DNA of 64,000 nt from Dechloromonas sp. HYN0024 (GCF_003441615.1 NZ_CP031842.1:1506501-1570500); one strand, 5' to 3'; positions 28,966 through 37,600 are shown, counted from the stretch's first letter. Numbers and translations are program-made. The notes: generated by a model from the sequence alone, not told the origin.

Positions 28966-29613
28966 TTAGTGCATCTGCAAATGCGAATTTTTAAACATTC
29001 CTGCCGCTGCACCGGTTGCTCCTTTGGTGGCGTAAGTGGAATCACTGTCAAATAACTTGGCGTTATCGTCTATGACTTCTCCAACATAGGCAAACCCCTG
29101 AGTATTGTTATTCAACCCAATTGCGACCACCGTAACTGCTGAACGAATAGCCATTTCTTCTTTGTTAAATATTGGCGTTCCGACCATTTTGTAGCAAGCC
29201 ATTGTTGTTACTTGAAATGATGGTTCAGGACAATCGAATTTAAATGCACGGCCCACAAATCCATTCTGCTTTATTATATTCTGGGCTATAACTTCCGCCG
29301 TGTAAGGCTTCTTTCTTTCAATTGCTTTGTCATCCCTAAAAACAGCTACCTTGAAAAGCACTCTTGCTGTATCTGTTCCAGACAATTTTGCACCAAACAT
29401 CAATTCGCCGTATGTATCACCATTTATGGTATTAACCTTCGGTCCTTTGTTCTTTGCAAAGTCATAAGGGCCATCTGATTGTGGAGTAGAAACATACAAC
29501 GTGAAACCACCAGCACCTGTACTAATTGGCGTTTCGATTCGTGGCTGTTGTGCGTAGCTAACCGAGGCGACAGCCATCAGACAGATAGCTGTGAAAGTGG
29601 CGATGCGTTTCAT
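28966..29613 (-). CDS. secreted cargo protein, paralog 3 of 3
   Basis: 215 residues from ATG 29613, after CAGGGAG. A signal peptide ends near VSYAQQ. It is closely similar to paralog 2 throughout (PRIETPISTGAGGFTLYVST, DGPYDFAKNKGPK, conserved Cys pair). A start at 29646 would add 11 residues before the signal peptide and is unlikely. It is the first gene of the tandem set as transcribed. Function unknown. Confidence 0.78.
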   Translation of the reverse strand: MKRIATFTAICLMAVASVSYAQQPRIETPISTGAGGFTLYVSTPQSDGPYDFAKNKGPKVNTINGDTYGELMFGAKLSGTDTARVLFKVAVFRDDKAIERKKPYTAEVIAQNIIKQNGFVGRAFKFDCPEPSFQVTTMACYKMVGTPIFNKEEMAIRSAVTVVAIGLNNNTQGFAYVGEVIDDNAKLFDSDSTYATKGATGAAAGMFKNSHLQMH

Positions 29614-29651
29614 CGAAGCTCCCTGATTCTTGTATCTATCATGCATGGCCC

Positions 29652-29680
29652 ATGTCCGGTTCTGGGCCGAAAACGGACAT
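29652..29680 (-). promoter_or_regulatory. leader hairpin, copy 4
   Basis: ATGTCC at 29652-29657 pairs with GGACAT at 29675-29680, and GGCCCA/TGGGCC gives an alternative inner stem. It lies 39 nt upstream of the paralog 3 start. It is the best-formed copy of the four. Confidence 0.6.
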
Positions 29681-29716
29681 CATAGCTCACTAGCAATGGA
29701 ATTTGTATGGCATGTT

Positions 29717-30793
29717 TTAGGCACTTGCTAGCTTATCGGCGATTGTTGGCACATCGGATTTGTAATATAGCATTACCAGTTCAAGCGTCTTCCAACCAAA
29801 CATTTTTGCCAGTTCTTGGGCATGCAAATACTTTGACCAAATCGTCGCGGCTTGATGACGAAGGTCGTGGAATTTCAGATCGACCAAAAAGCGAGGTGAG
29901 GGTAGGGTGCCTGTTTTTTCATGAAATAATTTCCGTCCTAACAAACAACCCTTCTTAAACTTTCGAATAATTGCGTCTTGTGATACGTTGAATATTCTTT
30001 CGCTTTTGTCTTTTGTTCTGCTGTCTATCCGTTTGAATATTTCTATTGCTTTAGGAGAGAGAGGAACATCACGAGGATCTCCAGATTTTGTGTCTGGGAG
30101 ATGCACATATCTGTTTTTCAAATCAAGGTCGTGAAGCTGGAGTTTGAGAATCTCGTTCTGCCTCATGCCAGTTTGAATCGCAATATCTATTAGGTCTTCT
30201 ATGCACTTTGTTTCAGGCATGGCTTTCTTTAAGCCATCAACCAGATAAGCCAATTCGTTATCACGCAAAACCCTTTCTCGGGCTTTTGCCTTTTTTGGCA
30301 ATTCAACATTCTTTATCGGATTTATTAACTTTTCGTTTTTTGATTTTATTCTGTGTTTGAAAACGGCAGATATAAGCATCAACTCAAGCCGAATCGTAGC
30401 CCCGGATGTTTTTGACCCTCTATTTGTTGGAGTGTTTTCCCGTTCCTTTATATATGCGCTTATGTCTTCGCTTGTTATATCTTTAAGGCATTTTTTCGAA
30501 ATATTCTGCCTCTTCAGCAAACTTATTCTGGCAGTTTCCCTATCTGCACTCTTCTTCAAAATTGTTTTTTCTGATTCGTATTCAGTGAGCGCATCAAATA
30601 GGTTGATGGCTTTCGTCAATGGGACCTTTTCTGGTAGTTCGATCCCGTAGAGCATCTTAGACTCAACGGCAAGCGCCCATTCTTTGGCCTCTTGTTTCGT
30701 ATCGAACCCCGAGCGCGAAACGGTATCGTGCCCGGCTCTTCTAATGATGACACGGTACAATCCTGTAGCTTTATCTTTGAATATGCTTGCCAT
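29717..30793 (-). CDS. int: tyrosine recombinase/integrase of the element
   Basis: 358 residues. An N-terminal arm-binding domain and a SAM-like core-binding domain (about 60-165) are followed by the catalytic domain with Arg in TGMRQNEIL, His-x-x-Arg in HDLRHQAAT, and the Tyr nucleophile in MLYYKSD near residue 343. It lies next to attR, transcribed inward, as usual for tRNA-integrating elements. It should catalyse insertion at the tRNA-Leu anticodon region. Confidence 0.95.
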   Translation of the reverse strand: MASIFKDKATGLYRVIIRRAGHDTVSRSGFDTKQEAKEWALAVESKMLYGIELPEKVPLTKAINLFDALTEYESEKTILKKSADRETARISLLKRQNISKKCLKDITSEDISAYIKERENTPTNRGSKTSGATIRLELMLISAVFKHRIKSKNEKLINPIKNVELPKKAKARERVLRDNELAYLVDGLKKAMPETKCIEDLIDIAIQTGMRQNEILKLQLHDLDLKNRYVHLPDTKSGDPRDVPLSPKAIEIFKRIDSRTKDKSERIFNVSQDAIIRKFKKGCLLGRKLFHEKTGTLPSPRFLVDLKFHDLRHQAATIWSKYLHAQELAKMFGWKTLELVMLYYKSDVPTIADKLASA

Positions 30794-30809
30794 GACTCAG
30801 TTTTCCATT

Positions 30810-30829
30810 CCGTGCACGCCAGTGCACAG
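30810..30829 (+). repeat. 20-bp element-end repeat, right copy
   Basis: Identical to 20936-20955, between the integrase start and attR. Confidence 0.75.
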
Positions 30830-30881
30830 AATAATACATGAAAACCCCGCTAAATACCGTGAATAGGCGATCTAGCAGGAT

Positions 30882-30936
30882 ACTTAAAATCTCTCGCTCT
30901 TTGAGTGTACGGGTTCGATTCCCGTCCCGGGCACCA
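30882..30936 (+). repeat. attR with displaced 3' half of host tRNA-Leu
   Basis: The first 15 bases repeat the attL core. The rest is a tRNA-Leu 3' half with another variable arm (CGCTC TTT GAGTG) and T-stem ACGGG/CCCGT, ending CCCGGGCACCA. Its acceptor strand pairs perfectly with the 5' GCCCGGG of the tRNA at 20782, so it is probably the original host 3' half. Confidence 0.88.
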
Positions 30937-30947
30937 CGATTGCACAC

Positions 30948-31409
30948 ATGATCATTTACGACCTTAACTGTGAAAACAATCACCGCTTTGAAGGGTGGTT
31001 CCAGAATGCCGACGCCTTTGAAGCCCAGCTTGGCGACCGGCTCGTGTGCTGTCCGCAATGCGATAGCCACAATGTCCGTCGCGTACCGTCGGCCGTCGCG
31101 ATTTCTGGTCATCATGCAGAACCGGTTATCGAGACGCCTGCCGTTTCGTCGAAGACTGCGGTGAGCACCGCCCTGATGCCGGTCGGCGCCCAGGCCATGG
31201 CCTTGTATCGTCAGCTGGTGCAGACCATCGTCAGTCATAGCGAGGATGTTGGTCCGTCGTTTGCTGACGAGGCGCGCAAGATTCATTACAACGAAGCGCC
31301 GCAGCGGCCGATTCGCGGCCAGGCCAGCGAAGATGAATGCGATGCCTTGCGCGACGAGGGTATTCAGATTCTCAGCTTGCCGCTGCCCAGGGATGAAGAT
31401 CTGAACTGA
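30948..31409 (+). CDS. DUF1178 family protein
   Basis: 153 residues. The N-terminus MIIYDLNCENNHRFEGWF and the cysteine segment CCPQCDS are the DUF1178 hallmark, suggesting a small zinc-ribbon-like fold. It is the first chromosomal gene after attR and would have been next to tRNA-Leu before the insertion. Function unknown. Confidence 0.88.
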   Translation: MIIYDLNCENNHRFEGWFQNADAFEAQLGDRLVCCPQCDSHNVRRVPSAVAISGHHAEPVIETPAVSSKTAVSTALMPVGAQAMALYRQLVQTIVSHSEDVGPSFADEARKIHYNEAPQRPIRGQASEDECDALRDEGIQILSLPLPRDEDLN

Positions 31410-31429
31410 TCTGTCGCCGGGTCAGCCCG

Positions 31430-31732
31430 TTATTGCGGAAAGCGACCGGCATGGGTGCGATTCCATTGGGCGTAGAAGCTCTCCCGGGCCATTTCCTCAC
31501 GATTGCGACATTCCAGCCGCTTCAACTCGCCGCTCGGACGGCTGCATTCCTGAACGGGCCGGTAGTTTTCGCTGAAAGCCTGAGCCCGCTCGGTCGCCAG
31601 TCGCTCAGCCTGCGCCATCATTTGTGCTGACTGATATTTTTGCCAGACCTGGACGATTTTCTGGTTGCCACCGAGTGAGACGAAAACCCAGAGAACGCTG
31701 GCCAGCAGGCCACCGAGAATAAAACTACGCAT
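31430..31732 (-). CDS. small membrane-anchored hypothetical protein
   Basis: 100 residues with one N-terminal transmembrane segment (about 5-20) and a charged helical remainder with two cysteines. No family recognized. It is convergent with the DUF1178 gene and lies downstream of the DUF2894 gene on the same strand. Confidence 0.55.
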   Translation of the reverse strand: MRSFILGGLLASVLWVFVSLGGNQKIVQVWQKYQSAQMMAQAERLATERAQAFSENYRPVQECSRPSGELKRLECRNREEMARESFYAQWNRTHAGRFPQ

Positions 31733-31825
31733 TTCACATACCTCCCTCTCGGATGATACTTGAAATATGCCAATCGGGATTTTTGGTGTGCCGGAACGGC
31801 TATTCCATCCGCCACTGAGATTGGA

Positions 31826-32521
31826 TTAGCGATTCGTCGAGCCGCGTTTTGCGGTGCGCGTTTTCTTCGCTGTCTCACCTCCTGAAGCGCGTCCAGATAC
31901 CGGCTTTGTCGGGTCGGCATGATCCAGCCAGATCAGTGTATCGATATAGGACATGAAGCCCTGCAGGTAGTCTGGCGAGATGTCCCGCATGGCTTGCAGG
32001 CTGCGCAACACGAGATGTTGCGAGTTCATCGGGCCGGCGTTTTCGGGGGCCTGGGCGAGCGTCTGGGTGAGTTGTTGCTCGGTACTCAGCTTCGACCAGG
32101 TTTTATGGAAGTAGGCGACCGACTTGAGCTCCGGGCCTTCCCGGCTGGCTCTGGCGGGTGAGTTTTTCGCCTTTTGGCGCAAACTCGGGGTTAGCCGCGT
32201 GTTTTCCGGTGTCGGCTGGCTGGGATGCGGTGGCTCGTGGGCGTGTTGGCTGATGTAGGCGAGGAGGTCGGCCAACGGGCTGGCCGGCGCTACCGGGGGG
32301 ATTTCAGTCGGGGTCGGGGCTGGGCGGGCAGCCAGTTCATCGGCGAGCGCGTTCATTTTGACGAGCAATATCTGGCGAATCGCTTCCGGTTGTGAAGCAG
32401 CACGGCGGGCCAGGGCTTGCAGAGTGACGAAACGTACCGGGTCGCAGCCATCGGTACCGCTGGCGCGCAAGGCGTCGAGGCGGGCCTGCAGGGCGTCGGT
32501 GCCGCCTGGCACGTCAGCCAT
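31826..32521 (-). CDS. DUF2894 family protein
   Basis: 231 residues from ATG 32521, overlapping the OmpA-family gene by 8 nt. A helical N-terminal part (DALQARLDALRASG) precedes a proline-rich linker (about 90-135) and a C-terminal segment SVAYFHKTWSKLSTEQQLTQTL. The tail is Lys/Arg-rich. It is the last gene of the DUF3348-DUF802-OmpA-DUF2894 cluster, an association seen in many betaproteobacteria. Function unknown. Confidence 0.8.
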   Translation of the reverse strand: MADVPGGTDALQARLDALRASGTDGCDPVRFVTLQALARRAASQPEAIRQILLVKMNALADELAARPAPTPTEIPPVAPASPLADLLAYISQHAHEPPHPSQPTPENTRLTPSLRQKAKNSPARASREGPELKSVAYFHKTWSKLSTEQQLTQTLAQAPENAGPMNSQHLVLRSLQAMRDISPDYLQGFMSYIDTLIWLDHADPTKPVSGRASGGETAKKTRTAKRGSTNR

Positions 32522-33158
32522 TGCCGTCCGTGCCGTTGGTTCGGGATTTCGGCACCGGGGCCATTTCGACGCGCCGGTTGCGGGCGCGGCCGTCGGCATC
32601 GGTGTTGGTGGCAACCGGCTGCTGCGAGCCAAAGGCGGCTGCGAAAATGGACGATGACGGCACGCCATCCTCGATCAGCGTGCGGGTGACAGTCAGAGCG
32701 CGTTGGGCCGAGAGTTCCCAGTTGTCGGCAAATTGCCGGTTGCTGCCGCGGACCGGCACGTCGTCGGTAAAGCCACTGACCATCAGCATCTGTTCGCTGG
32801 CACCGAGATAGGCTGAAATAGGCTCGGACAGGCTCTTGAGCAACTGCTTGCCTTCTGGCTGCAACTGGTCGGAGTTAAGCGCGAAGAGCACGTTGCCGCT
32901 GATGCCGATTTTGCCGTTATTGAGAGTGACACGACCGGAGGCGAGCGGGCCTGCGAGCGCCTTTTCGAGCGCTTCGCGGCGTTGTTCTTCCTGCTGGCGC
33001 TTCTGTATTTCGGCTTCGAGGCTGGTGACCAGTTCAAGCTGCAGGCCGAGGACACCGACCAGGATCAGCACGAAGGCGCCGAGCAGGCCGGACATCAGGT
33101 CGCCGAAGACGGCCCAGATCGGCGTGCTGTGTTCGACATTGGCGTCGATGTCGTCCAT
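32514..33158 (-). CDS. MotB/OmpA-type stator-like protein
   Basis: 214 residues. A single transmembrane helix follows PIWAVFGDLMSGLL; Asp20 matches the proton-accepting Asp of MotB/ZorB. A coiled coil (about 45-68) leads to an OmpA-like peptidoglycan-binding domain ending in ARNRRVEM. It lies 2 nt after the DUF802 gene, the MotA/ExbB-like partner. The pair probably forms an ion-driven membrane complex. Confidence 0.88.
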   Translation of the reverse strand: MDDIDANVEHSTPIWAVFGDLMSGLLGAFVLILVGVLGLQLELVTSLEAEIQKRQQEEQRREALEKALAGPLASGRVTLNNGKIGISGNVLFALNSDQLQPEGKQLLKSLSEPISAYLGASEQMLMVSGFTDDVPVRGSNRQFADNWELSAQRALTVTRTLIEDGVPSSSIFAAAFGSQQPVATNTDADGRARNRRVEMAPVPKSRTNGTDGNG

Positions 33159-33160
33159 GT

Positions 33161-35398
33161 TCAGGCCTCGCTAATGGCGACGCGCTGCAGGTCGTCGACC
33201 ATTTTTTTCTGCGACATGATGCTGAGGTCGATGATTTCCCGCGCCTGGGCAACGTAGTAGGCGAGTTGTTCGTCGCTGCGCGTCAGCGACTTGGCAAGGC
33301 CGGCTTCGATACGTTGCAGCGCCGCCATCATTTTGTCGTTCGATTCGCTGAACAGTTGCACGGCATGGCTGAACGCCTCGCCGACGCTGGCGACTTCAAG
33401 CGCGCCGCCGGTAATGCTGGCACCGATATCAACCAGCTTGCCAGTTTCGTACTCGACCTTGCCGGCAAACTGGCTGCCGACCCGTTCCAGCAACTCGGCC
33501 GAGGAGGCAACCAGTGCATCGATGGCACTGCGTTGCTCGGTCGAGGCATGGTTGATGGCATCGAGCAGCGCCCCCAGCGTTTCCATGATGCGGCTGCGTT
33601 CTTCAAGCAGGCTGTTGTCACGCGCCATGCTGGCTGACAGTTCGTGGCGCAGCTGGCCGATGACCTCGGCGGCAGCCTTGGGCGCTTCGGCGGCCGTCTG
33701 CATCAAGCGGGTGACTTCGCTGATGGTGGTCTCGGCCTGGCGCTGGTTGGCAGCGACGAGTTCGCGAGCCGTATCGCCCAGGGTTCGGGTGATCTGCTCC
33801 TGCTGTGCCAGGGTGGCCTGGCCGGCTGTTTGCCATTGTGTTTCGAGCTTGCTGGCCATTGTGGTGAGGGTGTCGGCGAAACCAGCCTGACGCGTCTGTT
33901 CGCCAGCCGCCCATTCGCTTTGCCAGGCCGACTGGGTGGCGCGCATCTCGGCGAGCAGTGCAGCAGTGCGTTGGGCGAAGGTGTCGGTGAGGCTGGCTTG
34001 TGTATGCGCCAGAGTTTGCGTCATTGCGGCTTGCTGATCCTGCGTGGTCCGGGCAAACGCAAGATGGCTGGCGTCTATCGAGGCTAGCAGCGTTTGCGAG
34101 CGTTGGCTGAAGGTGTCGCCGACCCGGCTGACTGCCTGGTCGAGTCGGGATGTGACACCATCAAACTGGCTGGCGACCGTGCTGGCCAGTTGCATCTGGC
34201 TGGCGCTGGTTGCCTGGACGAGTGCGGCGTACTGTTGGGCGGCATCGTCCTGCAATTTGGCCTGCGTGTTGTCGAGCGAGGCGAGCAATGCGGCCGAACG
34301 TTGATCGAAGGTGTCGGCGTAGGCGGTGAACGCTGATTGCAACTGCTGGTTCTGTGCTTCGGTGGCCTGTTCGTGATGGCTCAAGGCTTGTGTCCAGGTA
34401 TCGCTGACGGTGGTGACCGTCTGGGCGAACTGGCCGGTGATGCCAGCCAACTGGCTTTCGATGGAGCCAAACAGTTTGTCGTGCAAGCTGTGCGTTTGCT
34501 CGGCAATGCTTGCCATGGTGGCCGTGACGACCGGCTGAATGGCCTGTGCCGCCACGGTCGCGCTGTCCTTGAGGCTGGTTTTGAGCGACTGATCAACAGA
34601 CTGAGCGAGATCGGCATAGAGGCCCCTGGCTTCGTCGTGGAAGCGTTGCTGGCCGCTCAATAGCTGGCCCCCGAGCTGGCGGTGTTGCTCGGCCATCTGG
34701 TTAATCATGGTGTCCAGTTTGCCGACCAGATCGGGCAGGACCTGGGCCTGTACCTGCAGTGCCTTGAAGGTTTCCTGGCGCTGGTAAGTGAGTGAGAAGT
34801 CACGCAGGGCACTGGCAATCTTGCTGTCAAGTAGCTGTCCGACCTGCAGGCGATCGCGTCGGCACAGCGCCGAAATGAGGCCGAGCATGGCCGACGTGGC
34901 GACACCGGCTACCGAGGTGCCGAAAGCGACGCCCAGACCCTTTACCGGCGCAGCCAGGGCGGCACGGATGGTGTGCAGATCGGTGGTGCTTTCCAGCGCC
35001 AGGACTGCACCGTTAAGCGTGACGACCATGCCGAGAAAGGTGCCGAGCATGCCGAGAAGTACTAGCAATCCGACGAGGTAGGGCGTGATGCCCGGCCCGG
35101 GCAAGGCGACACGTTCACCTTCAATGCGCAGGCGAACGGTATTCTGCAGCGCGCTTGGTACCTGTTGCAGCCATTCGCCGAGATGGCCGATGTCGCCCGG
35201 AATGTTGCCCAGCGCCTTGGCCAGTGCAGCAGTGTTGTCGTGAAAGCGACGCATTTCGAGGCCGCCGGCGACATAGACAAGGGCGATCAGGCAGGACACG
35301 GTGAAAGCCAACGCGCTGCCGCCAATGTAGCCGATGGCGACCCAAAAGACGGCGAGCAGGCCGAGGATGAAGGAGAGAAGACTGAGATTGCGGTTCAT
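33161..35398 (-). CDS. DUF802 protein, MotA/ExbB/ZorA-like with long coiled tail
   Basis: 745 residues from ATG 35398. Two N-terminal helices, then helix 3 (LLGMLGTFLGMVVTL) and helix 4 (VAFGTSVAGVATSAMLGL) carry the MotA/TolQ/ExbB signature. The remaining ~500 residues are a Gln/Ala-rich coiled coil with at least three copies of a DTF-x-QR-(S/T)-x-x-LLA repeat. The architecture (MotA core plus long intracellular tail) is like ZorA. Its start overlaps the DUF3348 stop (ATGA). Confidence 0.88.
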   Translation of the reverse strand: MNRNLSLLSFILGLLAVFWVAIGYIGGSALAFTVSCLIALVYVAGGLEMRRFHDNTAALAKALGNIPGDIGHLGEWLQQVPSALQNTVRLRIEGERVALPGPGITPYLVGLLVLLGMLGTFLGMVVTLNGAVLALESTTDLHTIRAALAAPVKGLGVAFGTSVAGVATSAMLGLISALCRRDRLQVGQLLDSKIASALRDFSLTYQRQETFKALQVQAQVLPDLVGKLDTMINQMAEQHRQLGGQLLSGQQRFHDEARGLYADLAQSVDQSLKTSLKDSATVAAQAIQPVVTATMASIAEQTHSLHDKLFGSIESQLAGITGQFAQTVTTVSDTWTQALSHHEQATEAQNQQLQSAFTAYADTFDQRSAALLASLDNTQAKLQDDAAQQYAALVQATSASQMQLASTVASQFDGVTSRLDQAVSRVGDTFSQRSQTLLASIDASHLAFARTTQDQQAAMTQTLAHTQASLTDTFAQRTAALLAEMRATQSAWQSEWAAGEQTRQAGFADTLTTMASKLETQWQTAGQATLAQQEQITRTLGDTARELVAANQRQAETTISEVTRLMQTAAEAPKAAAEVIGQLRHELSASMARDNSLLEERSRIMETLGALLDAINHASTEQRSAIDALVASSAELLERVGSQFAGKVEYETGKLVDIGASITGGALEVASVGEAFSHAVQLFSESNDKMMAALQRIEAGLAKSLTRSDEQLAYYVAQAREIIDLSIMSQKKMVDDLQRVAISEA

Positions 35399-36177
35399 TG
35401 GGGTTTCGTTTCGTGGGTTGCGCATGCGCCGCTCAGGGTGGCAATCAGGCCGGCAACAGGTTTGAGGCGAAGTTCCAGTTCGGCATGGAGCATGGTCTGG
35501 GCATCGTCGCAGAAGGCTTCAAGCCAACCGCCCGGTTGGGCCCAGGTGGTGGGTTTGTCGGCGCAGCCATCGGCAAGTGTCGCTCGGTGTTCGGTGTAAC
35601 GCTGATCGAAGCGTTGGCCGAGCATGATCGGAATATTGCCGAGCAGGTTGCGCTCGCGGATGCTCAAGAATTTCTCGAAGGCAGCGTCAAGGTCAGCAAG
35701 TTGTTTGCCGGCCGCCGACTGACTGGCCAGCGCCCGGCGGGCGTTGGCTCGGAGGGCCGTGATGGCACTGTTCATATCGCGCTGGTGGGCCAGATAGTAG
35801 CGGTGATAAGGCGAAAAATCGCTGGCGCTTTCTACCGTCGCATTCGGCAATGGGATCGGGAACGGGATGCGCGGCGGCATTACGGCCGAAGCGGTGTTGA
35901 AAACGCCATCGTTGGCGATGGATTCGGTCAAATTGTGACGAAGGCGGGCCAACTGGGCGGACAGGCCGGCATCGGCGGGACGTACAGACGTGACGCTGCC
36001 GGCCTCTGCATTGAGGACCGAATACAGCGTCAGCGCATCCGAAAAGTCCAGCCACTGCCCGAGTTTTTCGCCGAAATCATATTTCGGTTCAGGGACTTCG
36101 GAGAGGGTGTCGGACAGGACGCGGACTAGGGCAGAGCGGTTGAAGGTGGCGCGTCTTAATTCACGCGTCATGACCAT
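35395..36177 (-). CDS. DUF3348 family protein
   Basis: About 260 residues; start at 36177 (MVMTRELRRATFN) preferred over a longer form at 36207. No signal peptide or membrane segment. Family motifs seen in DUF3348 proteins include KLGQWLDFSDALTLYS and SPYHRYYLAHQRDM. It overlaps the DUF802 gene by 4 nt and is the promoter-proximal gene of the four-gene cluster. Function unknown. Confidence 0.8.
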   Translation of the reverse strand: MVMTRELRRATFNRSALVRVLSDTLSEVPEPKYDFGEKLGQWLDFSDALTLYSVLNAEAGSVTSVRPADAGLSAQLARLRHNLTESIANDGVFNTASAVMPPRIPFPIPLPNATVESASDFSPYHRYYLAHQRDMNSAITALRANARRALASQSAAGKQLADLDAAFEKFLSIRERNLLGNIPIMLGQRFDQRYTEHRATLADGCADKPTTWAQPGGWLEAFCDDAQTMLHAELELRLKPVAGLIATLSGACATHETKPQ

Positions 36178-36504
36178 GGCCTGGTTCGACGTCGAAGGGG
36201 GTCGCAAGGCTACTACAACTTTGCAATTCAGTCAGCGATCTTCGCTTGCCATTGCGCCAACAAACATCCCACCGATGGGCGCGAATTGCCGGGATGAGGC
36301 GCACAATCAGAACCTTGGCCGTATTTGCGCTGACAGCGACCGTCGTTGGCGATTGTATTGGGTGAATGCGTGCCAATAGCCGAGACACGTCGGCATCAGT
36401 GAAACATCTTGAGCAGATGACAGAGTGATTGAAAGAGTCGGTGAGGCAGTTTAAGCTTTGAACATATGTAACCAACCGACTTGAAAAGAAGAGGGGCTTC
36501 TGAT
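36178..36504. other. intergenic region, no gene seen
   Basis: 327 nt between the divergent DUF3348 and HDOD genes. No convincing ORF, RNA or repeat was found; it presumably holds the two divergent promoters. Confidence 0.5.
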
Positions 36505-37407
36505 TTGACGGAAACAGTTGCAGCGGCTGGGGGAAATATTTCAGCGCAGGAAAATGTCGATTTCCGGATGCGGATTGAGATAAAGGACATCGGGATTCCG
36601 CCCCGTCCGGCAATTCTCATTGATATCGACCATGAAATGGCCAAGGAGGAGCCTGACTTCCGCCTCATGGCCAAATTGATCGGCTCTGATGTCGCCCTTG
36701 CCGCCGGCTTAATCAAGACCGCCAATTCTACTTTCTTCGGGTTCGGGAAAAAAGTTCGCACGGTTCAGGAGGCCATGCTAGTCATTGGTTTGAAGCTGGT
36801 GTCTCGAACCATTGCTGGACTGGTCCTTCAGAAACTGTTTCCTTATGTCCCAAGTCTGGAGCGTTTCTGGGATGCCTCTGCGAATACGGCCAAAGCTGCC
36901 GGATGGCTGACGCAACGACTGAAGCACAAGTCCGAGGCCAGATCCTGTGATGCTTACACCTTCGCGTTGTTCAGGGATTGCGGCATCCCTGTACTGATGA
37001 TCCCGTTTCCTGAATACCTGACGGTGCTACAACAAGCCAATTCCGACAAGGAGCAGCGTTTTACAGCCGTCGAGGACCAGTTGATTTCAATCAACCATGC
37101 CGCGATCGGTGCCGAACTGGCGGAGAACTGGCTGCTCCCCGCTGATATTTGTTCCGGCATTCGCCATCACCATGACGTGAAGGCGCTTTGCGATATCGAT
37201 ACAGCGGAGTTATCGACGACGTCTCGGCAACTTATCGCGATTGCGCAGATTGCCGAATATCTGGTGCAGCAAAAAACGGGACTGAATCTCACCTGCGAGT
37301 GGGAGAAATTGGGCGAGGCATGCCTGAATGTCGTTCAGCTTTCCAGTGATGAACTAGCCGAGATTTTGGAAGACTATCGATCGTCAGACTCTGACGACGA
37401 ATTCTGA
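36505..37407 (+). CDS. HDOD-domain signalling protein
   Basis: 300 residues from TTG 36505, which is 9 nt after AGAAGAGGGG; a TTG at 36481 lies upstream of that site. The HDOD region (about 35-230) includes SDVALAAGLIKTANSTFFG and ICSGIRHHHD. HDOD proteins are non-catalytic relatives of HD-GYP domains used in signalling or cell-cycle control. Monocistronic. Its target is unknown. Confidence 0.85.
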   Translation: MTETVAAAGGNISAQENVDFRMRIEIKDIGIPPRPAILIDIDHEMAKEEPDFRLMAKLIGSDVALAAGLIKTANSTFFGFGKKVRTVQEAMLVIGLKLVSRTIAGLVLQKLFPYVPSLERFWDASANTAKAAGWLTQRLKHKSEARSCDAYTFALFRDCGIPVLMIPFPEYLTVLQQANSDKEQRFTAVEDQLISINHAAIGAELAENWLLPADICSGIRHHHDVKALCDIDTAELSTTSRQLIAIAQIAEYLVQQKTGLNLTCEWEKLGEACLNVVQLSSDELAEILEDYRSSDSDDEF

Positions 37408-37600
37408 AATACCTTTTATTTCGAGTTCCATCGAGGCGCTGCGCCACGAATAGGGCGGCTGCATCAGGCAGCGTTGGGCAGGCTCCGCTGGTTCAGCCGG
37501 GGTCTGTGCGCTGCGGGTTCCCCCTCTTTGCTAAACAATGCACCCGTCGCACGCCGTGGAAGTGCGCGATACGTCGGCTCCGGAAGTCCTGCCAAACATC

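Larger units (their letters stand above)
20813..30896. mobile_element. integrative mobilizable element in tRNA-Leu, IncQ-like mob/rep
   Basis: About 10 kb of lower-GC DNA bounded by a 15-bp direct repeat (ACTTAAAATCTCTCG at 20813-20827 and 30882-30896). A tyrosine integrase at the right end points inward. The backbone is AlpA-like regulator, unknown ORF, MobC, MobA-RepB fusion, embedded MobB and RepA-like helicase. Cargo is a small membrane protein, a possible nuclease and three secreted paralogs. No conjugation (T4SS) genes are present, so transfer would need a helper. No RepC-type initiator was recognized. Confidence 0.88.

Noticed and set aside
31826..36177. Complete Zorya defence system
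   Set aside because: Only the ZorAB-like part is present; no zorC, zorD or zorE-like gene was found nearby.
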